This document shows, piece after piece, positions 44,645 to 56,261 of a stretch of DNA of 64,000 nt. Each line of letters begins with the position of its first letter. The stretch's first letter is position 1. A model generated the notes under the pieces. That model saw only the letters and a program-made list of their open reading frames with translations. It did no database searches and was not told where the DNA came from. The stretch covers positions 1,922,001 to 1,986,000 of the forward strand of contig CM036618.1 of the NCBI GenBank assembly GCA_020746105.1, given 5' to 3'. The position numbers and the translations under genes were made by a program. This DNA is from Trogon surrucura. Taxonomy: Eukaryota > Chordata > Aves > Trogoniformes > Trogonidae.

Positions 44645-45043
44645 GCTGAGGAGGTGGGGAAAGTCCTGTGAGGAGAGGCTGAGGGAGCTGGGGGGGTTCA
44701 GCTGGAGAAGAGGAGACTCAGGGGGGACCTTCTCACTCTCTGCAACTCCCTGCAGGCAGGGTGCACTCAGGGGGGGTCGGGCTCTTCTCCCAGGACGAGA
44801 GGGCCCGGCCTGAAACTGCCTCAGGGGAGGTTTGGGTTGGATCTCGGGCAGCCCTTCCTCACGGAGAGGGTGCTCAGGCACTGGGATGCTCTGCCCAGGG
44901 CAGGGGGAGTCACCGTCCCTGGGGGGGTTTAAGGAGAGGCTGGATGTGGCACTTGGTGCCCTGGTCTGGCCCATGTGGTGGTGCTGGGTCACAGGCTGGG
45001 CTTGCTGATCTCAGAGGGCTTTGCCAGCCTCTGTGATCCTCTG
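44645..45043 (+). mobile_element. CR1 LINE 3' part, distinct divergent subfamily
   Basis: Sense CR1: AACGGCTGAGGAGGTGGGGA, GGCTGAGGGAGCTGGGGGGG, QPFLTERVLRHW-like segment, and an end in CTCTGTGATCCTCTGAA. It differs from the others in the 3' region (GGCTGGGCTTGCTGATCTCA), so it is a separate older lineage. Frames are broken. Confidence 0.85.
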
Positions 45044-47164
45044 AAGGCGCTGGAAAAAATACGTTCCTCCCTTTCCATTCCCCAGCTCTCCCCTCAATAT
45101 CCGCCCTCACGTCCTGAAATTCTCACCAGGTCCGCCCGCTAAAAATTCACACTCCCTCCAACACGGAACACCCAGGCCCAGAGGCCACCACCTCGCCGCG
45201 TCGGGTGGTTTGATGTTCTAGGGTGCTCTTCTCGCTTTGCAACACAACCGACGTCACCCCGCAGCTCGGCGGCAGCCGTTGGCCGTTCTGCTCCCTTTAG
45301 CTCTCGCCACAAGATCCCAAAACGCAGAGAAATTAGCCCAGAGTCTTCCACAAACTTGGTGGGGAAGCTCTTGGCATCTACGAGAGACCCTCGAGGTTCT
45401 AATCCAGGTCTTGCTCTCCAAGAGCTCGTCGCTCCCCCCTCAAGTTTTCTTTCACGGACCTTAAGGACGTGAAATATAAAAGGAAAACGCGCAGAACGAA
45501 ACCAGGGATCAAATAGCGCCCCAGCAGATAGAAATTAAACTTAATATGCCTCGAGAATGCTCTCGTCTAAGTATTCTGAAGCTGATCAAGTGTTAGTATT
45601 AATATACTCATAAATATCTGCTCGCAGGAGGAAAAAAGATCAGCTCGGAGGATTTGGCTATATAAAAAATGGACTCGTTTCCTAAAACGAGCAAATGAAA
45701 GGAAAATATTTTTATTTGTTTCCATGTAGGAATGTGATCTTCCAGTCGATTGTGCCATCTCTGCAAAGCTATCCAAGCGGGTAGGAAAAAAAAAAAACCA
45801 AAAACGGGCAAGTAAGCAAAAATCCATCTCGGAGAAACCCCGTAACGACAAGGCGGGCGCTTTTCCTCCCGTAAGAGCGAGGCTACGTGGAGATCATCAA
45901 TAAGAATCCAAATTAAAAAGCAACGGCGGGACGAGCCAGGCGAACGGCAGCAAAATCCAGAAGCGAAGTCCAGCAAATGCTCTACTGAAAAACGAGGCTG
46001 GAGCTGCACGGGCGAGCTCCATCTGGCAAACGTCGGAGACGTCCTCTCAAAGCTCTCTTGGCTCTGCAAGAGCAGGACTTGATCCTCTAAGCAAAAGGGA
46101 GGGGAAACAGCTCAGAGACCTCCTCCGTGCGGATTACGGTCCCTACGGATCCCATCTGAGAAACGCTCGTTTCTCCTCTTTATTCCCAGCATAGGAAATG
46201 ACAGGCTGGGAGATGACGTTATCTTTTCCAGTTTGCCTAACGAGAAGGTTAAACCTCTTTGAACATCTGAAAAAAAAACACAAAAGAACCCAGTCTGGCT
46301 TCACCTCTACGAACTCGATCGTCCCAAAAATACGCAACTGTACGGGGCAAGCTGGGCTACGGGGCGTAAGGAATAAGGGACGTGGAAATGGGACAAGGGA
46401 CGCGTAACTCGGACGTAACGGACACGTAACTCGGTCACAATGCAAAACCTCCAAGTGATGGACCCAACACAAGCGCCTGGAACTCATTAACTCTCCTGGC
46501 AGAGGCGGCCGTGGCCACAAAGCCGAGTCAACCGATGAAATACAGCACATTTGCCCCAGGCTCAAATGGATATTTCATCAATTATGCGAGAATTAAGCGA
46601 AGATTAAGCGAAGATACGGGGCCTCTCTTACGAGAGCACAGGTCAAGGACCAAGGATTTGTTTAATTTTCAAGGAGAGCAACAAACTGACAGCAAGAAGC
46701 AGCAACGTCTAACAAATGCACTCTTAAACGCAGGCCTAAGGTTGTGCAATGCTGATATTTGTGGATAGGCTGGATCCACTGAAGCAACCCCATTAATGCT
46801 CCCCAGTTTATTGAGCTTCACCAGTTTATGGACTCTCCACATGGGGGAAAAAGCCTCAGTTTGAGTAAGAACATTTAGAGCTGACTGGGAAGCTCTGGCC
46901 TCCAGCAGAGTAAAGTACATTTTCAGTGATACTCGAGGATTCTGCAGGCAAGGTGGGAGGAAGAGTTAATGTGGGGTAGAAAAGACGTGACCATTTTGTC
47001 GGATCAGCGGATCTGAAGCTGGAGATGTTTCTGCATCACCACGGAGGAGGGGGTACACCTGGGAGCAACCGGGGCACATGCAGGATCACGCAGCGATGAC
47101 CATCTCGATCTCGCCTTGGCTTGACAGAACCCACCCGAGATGGAAGTTGTGCCTCGCCACGCTC
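45044..47164. other. Long unique stretch, no gene recognised
   Basis: Unique, with an AT-rich block at 45500-45740. Two copies of ATTAAGCGAAG occur directly at 46592-46613. Minus-strand frames of up to 153 codons (45608-46069) have no recognisable features. Confidence 0.35.
46592..46613 (+). repeat. 11-bp direct duplication
   Basis: ATTAAGCGAAG occurs twice in tandem. A simple local duplication. Confidence 0.9.
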
Positions 47165-47263
47165 TTTGTGGTGATGGGAATAATGGTTTTAAACTGAAAG
47201 AGGGAAGATTCAGACTAGATAAAAGGAAGAAATCATTTAAGATGGGGTTGCCCAGAGAGGTAG
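47165..47263 (+). mobile_element. Outer CR1 LINE, 5' piece of a nested pair
   Basis: Sense CR1: GGNNGFKLKEGRFRLDKRKKSFK frame, then GGGTTGCCCAGAGAGGTAG. The rest of this element continues at 47805 after an opposite-strand CR1. Confidence 0.88.
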
Positions 47264-47804
47264 GAATCACAGAGTCACAGAGTCACAGAACAGTTTTGGC
47301 TGGAAGGCACTTTCAAGACCATCGAGTCCCACCTTTTCTCAGCCCTGTCAGCACCACTAAACCACGTCCTTCAACACAACACCCACCCCTCTCTTAAACA
47401 CCTCCAGGGATGGCGACTCAACCCCTTCCCTGGGCAGCCTGTTCCAGTGCTTGACAACCCTCTCAGGAAAGAAATTCTTCCCAATATCCAACCTGAACCT
47501 CCCCTGGTGCAACTTGAGGCCACTTCCTCTCATCCTATCATTCTCCACTCGGGAGAACAGACCAACCTCCACCTCGTTGCAACCTCCTGTCAGGTAGTTG
47601 TAGAGAGCGAGAAGGTCTCCCCTCAGTCTCCTCTTCTCCAGCTGAACAGCCCCAGATCCCTCAGCCGTTCCTCATACGACACGTGCTCCAAATCCTTTCC
47701 CAGCTTGGCAGCCGCCTCTGTTCCCTCTCCAGCACCTCAATGTCCCTCTCATAGGGAGGGGCCCAAAACTGGACGCAGCACTTGAGGTGTGGCCTCACCA
47801 CACC
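47264..47804 (-). mobile_element. Inner CR1 LINE, about 540 bp, antisense in its host
   Basis: A complete minus-strand CR1 end (TGTGACTCTGTGATTC; frame [39 protein letters not shown]) inserted in the middle of a sense CR1. TAG occurs on both sides (47261-47263, 47805-47807), consistent with a short target duplication. Confidence 0.93.
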
Positions 47805-47958
47805 TAGAGGAGATGCCCCATCCCTGAAAACATCCCAGGTCAGGCTGGATGGGGCTCTGAGCAACCTGCTCTGGTTGAAGATGCTCCTGCTCCCTGCAGG
47901 GGGTTGGACTGGGTGACCTTGAGAGGTCTCTTCCCACCCAAACCCTTCTGTGATTCTC
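47805..47958 (+). mobile_element. Outer CR1 LINE, 3' piece of the nested pair
   Basis: Resumes the sense CR1: GATGCCCCATCCCTGAAAAC, GGTTGGACTGGGTGACCTTG and a TTCTGTGATTCT end. Same lineage as the minus-strand outer elements at 37745 and 38708. Confidence 0.9.
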
Positions 47959-49187
47959 CAGCTCCTCTTCCCATATCACCTTCTCCTTAGCTGTGGGGTG
48001 CTCAGAGTTTCAGAGGAGCAGCAAATTAATTTGCTGTTTAATACGCAGTTTTCGGTGCCCATTCATTGAGCTCCTTGCCCTTTATCGCTTTGCTGAATTC
48101 CTCTGTCAAGATTGGCTCTTCTCTAGGCTAAACTGAAGGCCACAGGGCAGAGACCTCCACAGCCCTGATCAGCTCACCAGAAGCCCACTTCCAAGCAGGA
48201 GAAGTGCTGCTGGAGCCCGCTGCTCCACTGAAGATACGTTATTTTCCCCCAAAAAAGGTGCTGCTATTTCATAAAGGTGGTAAAATATGCATCTTCCTAC
48301 CTGCTCGCATGGAGCATTACGGTTGTGTCACCTTAACAGCCTGCAAGAAACGAAGCAAAACATGCTACAACCTTAGAATTTACAGATGGATAATACAGAA
48401 ATATCTAAATTCCATTAAAATGTACCATAACTCCATTACTAACGTTCTTTCAAGGGGATCTTGCTGACCTCTGTGGGATCCTGATGTCAAATTTCCAGCT
48501 GCAGGACGGCCACACAGGTAAGCAGGAGACGAAATGTCACGATCGCGTGAACACTGGCCTCCGGTTTTCTAATTTTAAACCCTTCTTTGACACTCACAGC
48601 CTGGGAGACCATCTAAGCCGATGCCTAAGAGCAATCATTTCGAGCTGTTTGCAATATGTTATTTCTTCCAGGCAAGAATACGCATTTTTTCTCATCTGTC
48701 CACAGGGGCACAGGTAGGAGTCCGTGTCATTTTAGGTTCCGAGCACAAGAAACACTTTATGAATCTTCTAAACATAAAACAAGGGCTCTGGTGGAGAAAC
48801 TCAGTTTGAGCTTGACCCTTCCCTACTTGGCAGGAGCTCCCATTTCAGCGATCTGTCCCTCAACAGACCCATCCAAGAGCCGGGTAACAACTCCATCCAA
48901 GGGGGGAAGGAGGCTTGGACGCAACCGCGCCGATTACCGTATGGAAACGACCATTTTTCAACAGCATTACGCTCCCAAAAGTTCTGGCGCGGAGCGAGGA
49001 ATTACATCATCTACCAGAACCTGGGAATTCTGGACTCCTGGGACTTCCAGTTCTGAGAGGTCGGCTCCTTAAAAAAATCCTACAGCAGATGCTGAAAGCT
49101 ATCCGTCCCTTCAGGAAAAAAAGAAAACCCAACAAAGCTCACTTGTTGCCGCTTCTTGGAAGGAACGAGCCCACAGCCTATTCAGCC

Positions 49188-49213
49188 TCTCTCCTTCCTC
49201 CTCCTCCTCCTCC
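49188..49213. repeat. (CTC)n trinucleotide patch
   Basis: About six CTC units on the plus strand beside a CpG-rich block. Confidence 0.85.
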
Positions 49214-49460
49214 GAGCCCCGTACGTTGAGCGAGCGCCCGTTTCCATGGCAAGCCTGGCACTCGCGGCGGAGCCTTTAAAGGCAGGAGGACGAGAAGCCG
49301 CGGCGAGCGCCGCCGCTCCGCAGGCTGCCCGGCCTCCAACCGCTTCCCCGGGACAAAGCCGCTGCGCAAACACCGAGAACGTAATCTACTTAAAAGCGTT
49401 ATTACCGACGATACGGAACGGCGGCGGGTTTTCGAACACAAAAACGCGAGCGCAAATATT
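49205..49460. promoter_or_regulatory. CpG-dense block (possible small CpG island)
   Basis: A high density of CpG over about 250 bases (GCGAGCGCCCG, GCCGCGGCGAGCGCCGCCGC and others). It is adjacent to a CTC repeat and to an AT-rich unique block. A promoter role is possible but no transcript start or coding exon is visible. Confidence 0.35.
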
Positions 49461-50285
49461 TGGTTAGAGCTAAACGGCCAGACCTGAGCTTGAAGCCATC
49501 CTGGCCCGGAGCAGCTCCCGACGAACCGGAGCTGTCGGAGGGTTGGGATCGTTCCATCGGGGTTTTAAACCCGCTGCAGAGAGAGCTTTGGGTTGGGGTG
49601 GTGGTTTACGTTGTTGTTGTTGTTTTTAATTTTATAAGCAATATTAATATTTGATGATTGCATTCTTCTGCATTCCAAACATATAAATAACTCCAGATTG
49701 CTGAACGCTTCCGCCGCCAAGAATTATATTCTCTTTACCCTTTTCTGCCTTTCTGTGTTGCGAGGGGAGGGGGGAATAAAAAAAAAAAGAGTATACTAAG
49801 TGTGATGAAAACGTAACCTGACATCATGAGTAATTCTAGGCTTGTTCAAAGGCTTCACATCCCTAAAAGAATATGAAATCAGCCGAGCAGGTCTGTTTAA
49901 CAGGGACGCGTAGTAACGCGGATCTAACGAAACTGTGAAAACCGAAACAGCGAGACAACGGGCCGTGCAGCAGGAAGATCGCGCTCCGATTATCCCCTCG
50001 TTTCTCCTCTGATTTCATTCTGTGTAGGTGTATCCCGTGGTCAACTACTTGCAGCCAAGCAAGGGAAGCATTTGGAGGTCGTTACTGCAAATTAGAGCAC
50101 GGGAGGAACCGAGATCGCAGAAGCCTTCGTGCTCAGGTCCCTGCTACCGCAGCCAGTCAGGGAGTGCAGGGGTGAAGTCAGAAACGATACGATTCCCACC
50201 TACAAGAACACACCGGATGTTTTCCATGCCCATCCTAAATTTTTGAGGTCATCCTTTCCTTAAGACTTTCTCCAGCCATCCCTAT

Positions 50286-50328
50286 ATATGAAATTCTCAA
50301 CGTCATTTCAATATGAAATTCTCAACGT
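50286..50328 (+). repeat. 18-bp direct repeat
   Basis: ATATGAAATTCTCAACGT at 50286-50303 and 50311-50328, separated by seven bases. It looks like a recent local duplication. Confidence 0.9.
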
Positions 50329-50692
50329 TGCCTTTTCGGATGGGAAAAGAGAAACGGTCCTGCAGTCTCATCTCAACCTCCATTCAGTATTTCCATCCTG
50401 TGCCCTCAAAACACTCAAACCCCTGGAACCAGCTGCTGGAAAAAACCAGCAACAAACACATTTCACTTAAAACCGGAGAAAACTCACATGAAAAAAGAAG
50501 TCCTGTAACTTCGAGGCCCAAGAAACCCAGGTCTGCTCTCTTGATCGCACTGTTTTGATCTGCCGCTCGCAGTTTCTAGTTTCGCAGGACAGCACCTTCG
50601 TGTTCAAAACCAGCCACGAAATATTTTGTCCCCGAGGCATCACGCACCGTTGGCCCATCGCAGGCTCGGGATGACGGTTTTGACCATGAGGG

Positions 50693-50851
50693 CCCACAGA
50701 GGAGGTGGAGGCTCCATCCCTGGAGGCACTCAAGGCCAGGCTTGGCAAGGTTCTGAGCAACCTGACCTGGTTGAAGATGCTCCTGCGGGGAGGTTGGACT
50801 AGACAATCTTTAAAGGTCCCTTCCAGCCCAAAACGTTCTATGACTCTACCA
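50693..50851 (+). mobile_element. CR1 LINE 3' part, about 160 bp
   Basis: Sense CR1 with AGGAGGTGGAGGCTCCATCC, GAGGTTGGACTAGACAATC and an ATTCTATGACTC-like end. 5'-truncated and older. Confidence 0.92.
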
Positions 50852-50938
50852 TTCACCCCCGCTCCTGCTTGACTTCTCCCACAGAAAGCTCGACAAGTCC
50901 TTTCACAGGCATCTGAGGTCCTACCTCGAAATCACACA

Positions 50939-51245
50939 CAGAACCACAGAGTCATTAAGGTTGGAAAAGACCTCTGAGATCATCAAGTCCAACCGTCAAC
51001 CCCACACCACCGTGACCAACAACCGTGTCCCCAAGTGCCACGTCTACATGTTTTTTGAAAGCCTCCAAGGTCGAGGACTCCACCACTGCCATGGGCAGCC
51101 TCTTCCAGTCCTTCCACCACTCTTTCAGTAAAGAAATTCTCCCTCCTGTCCAACCTAAACCTCCCCTGGTGCAACTTGAGGCCGTTACCTCTTGTCCTAT
51201 CATTAGTAACTTAGAAGAAGAGCCATCAGGGAGATACTTGCAGAG
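50939..51245 (-). mobile_element. CR1 LINE 3' part, about 305 bp, older
   Basis: Minus-strand CR1 end ([52 protein letters not shown] frame). It is the same lineage as the outer element at 34987, and is separated by about 30 bases from the next CR1. Confidence 0.93.
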
Positions 51246-51273
51246 CTGGGACAACGCTAAGATCCAAAATATT

Positions 51274-51978
51274 CACAGAATCACAGAATCACAGAATGTC
51301 AGGGATTGGAAGGGACCTTGAAAGATCATCAAGTCCAATCCCCCTGCCAGAGCAGGAACGCCTCGATAATGCTACACAGGAACGTGTCCAGGCGGGTCTT
51401 GAATGTCTCCAGAGAAGGAGACTCCACACCCTCCCTGGGCAGCCTGGGCCAGGGCTCCGTCACCCTCACTGAGAAGAAGTTTCTTCTCGAGTTTAAGCGG
51501 AACCTCTTCTGTTCCAGTTTCAGCCCATTACCCCTTGTCCTGTCAGTGGTTGTCACCGAGAAGAGCCTGGCTCCATCCTCGTGACACTCCCCCTTGACAT
51601 ATTTACAAACATGAATGAGGTCACCCCTCAGCCTCCTCTTCTCCAAACTAAAGAGCCCCAGCTCCCTCAGCCTTTCCTCACCAGGGAGATGTTCCATCCC
51701 TCCATCATCCCTGGGGCTGCGCTGGACTCTCTCCAGCAGTTCCCTGTCCCTCTGGAGCTGAGGGGCCCAGAACTGGACACAAGATTCCAGATGTGGCCTC
51801 CCCAGGGCAGAGCAGAGGGGCAGGAGGACCTCTCTCCACCTACCGGCTACTCCCCTTCTCACACACCCCAGGATGCCCTTGGCCTTCTTGCCCACGAGGG
51901 CACACTGCTGGCTCATGGCCATCCTGCTGCCCACCAGCACCCCCAGGGCCCTTTCCCCTGCGCTGCCCTCTAAAAAGT
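51274..51978 (-). mobile_element. CR1 LINE, about 705 bp, young, open ORF2 C-terminus, mosaic
   Basis: Minus-strand CR1 with a continuous frame of about 215 element codons, from [20 protein letters not shown] through [22 protein letters not shown] to FLLWQGDW. Its 3' half matches the 14071/24939/61471 group and its 5' half matches 12085 and 4694, with a change of affinity near 51690-51710. The 3' end is three octamers. Confidence 0.96.
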
Positions 51979-52547
51979 CAGATTGACCTTGCCTCAAAGA
52001 AGTGGAGGGTTCGGGTGCCCAGACCAGCCCCACCGGCGGTGCCGCACGCGGCGGGAGAACCCCTCGGGCGGCGCAACCACAACACGTACCGGTCTTTCCA
52101 ACTAAACAAGGCGCTGAGCAAAGAAAAGCAAAACGGAAAGAAACCGCAGCAAAGTCATTTCACAAAGTAAAGCGACGTAACTATTCGGGAACAAAAATGC
52201 TGTGCCCATCTCTTTCTCCTCGTATACCGTGTTATTATTACGGCTGAGGAAATCAAATTAAAAAATCTCGGTCTGATTTAACTACAGCAGAAGTTACACT
52301 CGCCAGTTTATCAGCACGCGGAAAAGGAATGACGCCAGGAGGAGGGAAAGGCTCGCAGAAAGGAAGACTGGCCTCCACGGCACGACATTGTGCGCTTCTC
52401 TAATACATAATAGATCAAACAGCTTAATAAAAAATAAGCTCGTTCCTGACAGAGCAAATATCCAAGGCCATGAAATACTGTTTTAAATTATTTCGGTTAT
52501 GGAGGGAGAAGGGGGGAAAAAAAAAAAAAAAAAATAAAATACAAAAT
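51979..52547. other. Unique sequence, A run at the end
   Basis: GC-rich at 52000-52090, then AT-leaning, ending in an 18-A run at 52517-52534. No gene or repeat end recognised. Confidence 0.4.
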
Positions 52548-52940
52548 CTTGGCCGAGCAAGCCGCACGCAAAATTGAAGCGCCGCGCCAGCGGCCGCGGG
52601 GCTTCGACGCCGACCCCGCCAGCACCGCAAAAGCCGCACGAAAAGCCGCACGACCACCTCTCCCTCCTCTCGTTTCGAAGGCAGCAGCTGCCGCGTTGTA
52701 CGTCGCGCCACCGCGACGTCCCGGAGCCCAAACACACCTGCGCTCCCGTGGGGCCAGCGAGCTTTTTTCCCCTCCCTCATCCACGCGACGGCCGGGAGAT
52801 AATCTCTCGCTTCGGCGTACGGGCGGTAACAGATCCTTTCGCAGTTTAATACCAACGAGCGCTCGCGGTGCCAAGTCCTCGGTGCGACGACAGGGAGAAA
52901 AAGGTCCCCGAGTTTCCCCGGGAAAAATCCGTGAGAATCT
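52548..52940. promoter_or_regulatory. Strong CpG island
   Basis: About 29 CpGs occur in the first 180 bases or so (runs such as GCGCCGCGCCAGCGGCCGCGG and GTCGCGCCACCGCGACG), and density stays high to about 52940. This is the most CpG-rich block in the window. Overlapping long frames on both strands follow the composition. An unmethylated promoter or enhancer is plausible; strand unknown, no start site assigned. Confidence 0.5.
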
Positions 52941-54662
52941 TTTCTGCGGCTCGGAGAGAAGGAGAAATTTAATATGCAGCCCTTATGTTCCGAATTACTT
53001 CTGTCAGATCTGCTCAGCTCGCAGGTCGTTTTTATTTTTTTCTGCCTTGTGAAGTCACCTGGGAGCTAAATGTCAATAGAAGTTGTGCTTGGGAACAAAG
53101 CCTCTGCAATTAGAATGTTTCGTTACGGCACCGGGCATATTAAACACATTTACGGCTTATTCTTCCTCGTCGTCTCACTTACTTTTATCCGGTAGTTTTC
53201 TTTCTTCTTGCAGAACGCCGCGACGGTTTGTGTCACTAGCGAATAAAATATTTAAAATCGTGTTCTCCTCAAAAAGAGATCTCATGCGTTAACGCGAGCC
53301 AGGAGTGAGCTTATTACTTCTGTGCCCCTCAGAAGAACGAGGCTATTTATAGGGAAAGACACCGGCGAGGCCGCCACAATACGTGCTCCAATCTCGAAAA
53401 TCATTGAACAAATCCACTTTAAAAATACCAAGCGTAGCCCCAAGGCCGCAAGGAGAAGAAAGTGGTTCGGCAGGTAAAACGAGGCGCTTTTAAAAAGCCC
53501 GAGCGAACGCCCTCCCCTCCAAATTCTGCAGCAAGCGACGGGATCCGGTCGTTAAATCCGGTCCCTAAATGCTTCCGGCGATCGCCCCCCGACCAACTCG
53601 TCAACAACTCAAGGTCTCCGCAGCCAGACTCGACTGAATTTCCCGGAATATTCAGCAATAAATGACTTTTTAGCCGGGCTTTGCCTCTCCGAGGTTACTC
53701 ACGGGGAGGTGAAGCACGAGGAAGGCTCGAAAAACAGCGTCTGGGGAAGTTCGCAGGCGCGCGTGAAAGGTTGTCATTCACACCGAATGGTGCCGAAAGC
53801 CAAAAAATTAAAAAATAAATAAAATCCTCCCCTTATGAGTCAGAAGATAAAGGTAAAAACCTGCCACAAGGTCTGGAGCGAGTATGAGCAAAATGAGAGT
53901 TTTCTCGCCGTCCCTTTCCCCGTGCAATTCGCTCGCTAACTGCACCGCCGTGTTAGTCTCTGCGGGGACGTGCCGTAAAGCTGTCAGGGTTTTTACCGTT
54001 TCTCTGGTTCTCGTTTGAGGCTTCAAAACACACACGCAAAAAAAAAAAAAAAAAAAAAACCACCAACATTGAGAAAGCAAACTCTTCGCACCGAAAATAC
54101 CGTGGTAAAATGCAAACGGGCACCGCGCAACATCAAAAAAAAAACCAAATATAAAAAACGACGCTTGAAGACTTTGGGGACCGGCTTTGCCAAGGGCCAA
54201 AAAGGGCATTAAAATCGGATTTAATCGGGAGCGAAGTCCCCGCTCTGACACGGAGCTTCGCGTTCCGTGCGTCGAGGCAAACGCGGCGCGCAGATAACCG
54301 CCCCGATTAATCGAGCAGCAGCCCTTTTCCCCAGATTTAGCGAGCCTAATAGGTTAAAGTACGTGTCACACCCTTTCTCTACACCCACTCCATAACTCCC
54401 GGCTTTGTTATGTAGACAAGCAGGCAACCAGCTTAGTAAGCATCTTAGTGTATTTACAAAAGGCCTCCACATTAGCGCGCAGATATTATGTAAACTAAGC
54501 TTTTGCGAGCGAGAGGTCCCGCTGCACAAGGGAGAAAAACAGTTGCAGAAGGGAGAAAAACAGATTTTTTTTTCCCTAAGGGATCGTTCTCTGGAAACAA
54601 TACTGCTGCCAAGGCTCTGCCCCACGCCGCTGATGAAAAACACGAGCTCGCCCAGCGATCGG
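52941..54662. other. Unique stretch with a candidate last exon and A run
   Basis: Contains the acceptor at 53213 (listed separately), a 22-A run at 54038-54059 and CpG-containing AT-rich DNA. Minus frames of up to 156 codons are unrecognised. Confidence 0.35.
53214..53265 (+). other. Candidate short terminal exon with AATAAA (unproven)
   Basis: A textbook acceptor (TTTTCTTTCTTCTTGCAG) ends at 53213. The following bases read, in one phase, NAATVCVTSE and a stop that overlaps an AATAAA signal at 53242-53247. No family is recognised. It lies about 300 bases downstream of the CpG island. Confidence 0.22.
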
Positions 54663-54706
54663 AGCGAGATGATCTTTAAGGTCCCTTCCAAGCCTGACGG
54701 TTACGG
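54663..54706 (+). mobile_element. CR1 LINE 3' tail, about 40 bp, decayed
   Basis: Sense tail GAGATGATCTTTAAGGTCCC followed by TTCCAAGCCTGACGG; the octamers are degenerate. Confidence 0.75.
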
Positions 54707-56261
54707 GGCTCGTCGTTGGCACGGGGCGAAGGGGAAGCGATCCCAAAAGCAAACGTCAAGGGCATATATGGCGATTCGGAGGGGGTAAGGGCGCGCCTCG
54801 CCGGCGTGCCCAGCGCCGGCTATTTTTGGGATGAGCTGGGAGAGGAATAAGGAGAAAGGAAGACGAGGAGAAAGCTTCGGCGCGCTCGAAAGCCGGAGAG
54901 TTCGCAGCGGCGTTAAGGTTTCTCGCGGCGTCTCGGGCACAACTCGGCCTCTCCCAGCGCCCCCGAAATCCCCGGGCACGCCAGCCCCCACGGCTCCCGG
55001 TCTGCGGCAGAAGAAAAGCGAGGGGCTGAGATGAAGCGAGCAGCAAGGCACGCAGCTAGCCAAAAAATGTGGCAATTCCCAGGGCGAGGGGCACGTACCA
55101 GTAAAAGCGTCGATCTTGGGTGGTTGAACCCAACGCCGTGCTCTTCCGAACGGATTCCCAGCCCGACCCAGATGAGGAACGGAGAACAAAGACAGCCCCG
55201 AGAGCCGTGGCGAGACCATACGCTTCATAAACTAGGTCATTTATACTATTATTTTTTTAAAATGAGGTGTGGACCGTAGCAGCATCCCTACGGCGGGCGA
55301 TGCCGAGGCTCCACGTGCCTCCAGAAGCGTTCCTCCCTCCTCGTGCTCCTCTGGGTTATAATTACAGGCAGGAGCCACAAAAAAACACTCAACCTTCCTC
55401 CTCTGCCGCGTTCGGGCTACAAACCCATTCACCAGGCTGGTATCCCTCAAGACACAACTCCAGAAGACGCCGTCACGGGCATTTCTAATTGATTCCTGCT
55501 TTGGAAGGGAGCAGCCAGACCCCCTCTGAGCAGAACGCTGCAAAAAGCTCAGGAAATGAGTCTTTTTCCCTGCTTTGCAGCAGGGGATTTTCTGGCTCCA
55601 TCATTTTCATCGTTCTGACTCAACCCGGGCGCTTGCGTGCGCGCGTAGACACGGGACGGCGATGGAGCCGCTATTCACGGAGAGTCGGTCTCCTGGAAAT
55701 GACAAAAGCTTCATTCCCACTCCTCAGGGGGTCTTGTAAAACACCAGCCGGCACTCGGGGCTCAGCCCTCAAGCACAAGAGCAGGTTCCGCCGAGTAAAA
55801 TTTTCAGGAGCTCAGAAAAACCACGGCTGTTCAAGCCCCACGCAAATGCCAACTCCCTAGCAACGCGAGCTCCCTTCTGGAACAAAAGCTCTCCAAGAAA
55901 CAAAAAAGCTCATCCTCCAGCGAGGTCAGAGCAAGCCTCGCATCGCGGCAAGATGCTACCACTCAAGCCGGAGGAATGCGCCGAAGCCGTGGCGAAGAGG
56001 CGGAGAGAAAAGCCGGTTTTGATTCTGAGCTGGCCCGGCGGGGAGCTGGGTGGCAGCGGCAGCAGCATCCCCAGGGGTGCGGCTCGGCCACCGCCGCGCT
56101 CGGGCACGGCCCCGACATCGCCCGCTCCCTGCTCCTCCAGCGCCCACTGGGCCAACCCAGCCCTACGAGCCGTGCTCAGCGCAACCCCGGGGAGAAAATT
56201 CGGCACCGCTTGGAGAGCAGAGAGAAGAAACATCAGCTGTGGAGCAGCTACTCATTGTACA
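54707..56261. other. Unique, CpG-rich stretch, no gene recognised
   Basis: CpG-rich patches at 54780-55000 and 55950-56215. Frames of up to 175 codons on the minus strand follow the composition. No repeat or RNA gene. Confidence 0.35.

Larger units (their letters stand above)
47959..50692. other. Long unique stretch, AT-rich and CpG-rich patches
   Basis: CpG-dense block at about 49205-49460. AT-rich block with TAAT cores at 49610-49770. A (CTC)n patch is at 49188-49213 and an 18-bp direct repeat at 50286-50328. A donor-like CACACAG/GTAAGC near 48516 has no supported exon. No gene recognised. Confidence 0.35.
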
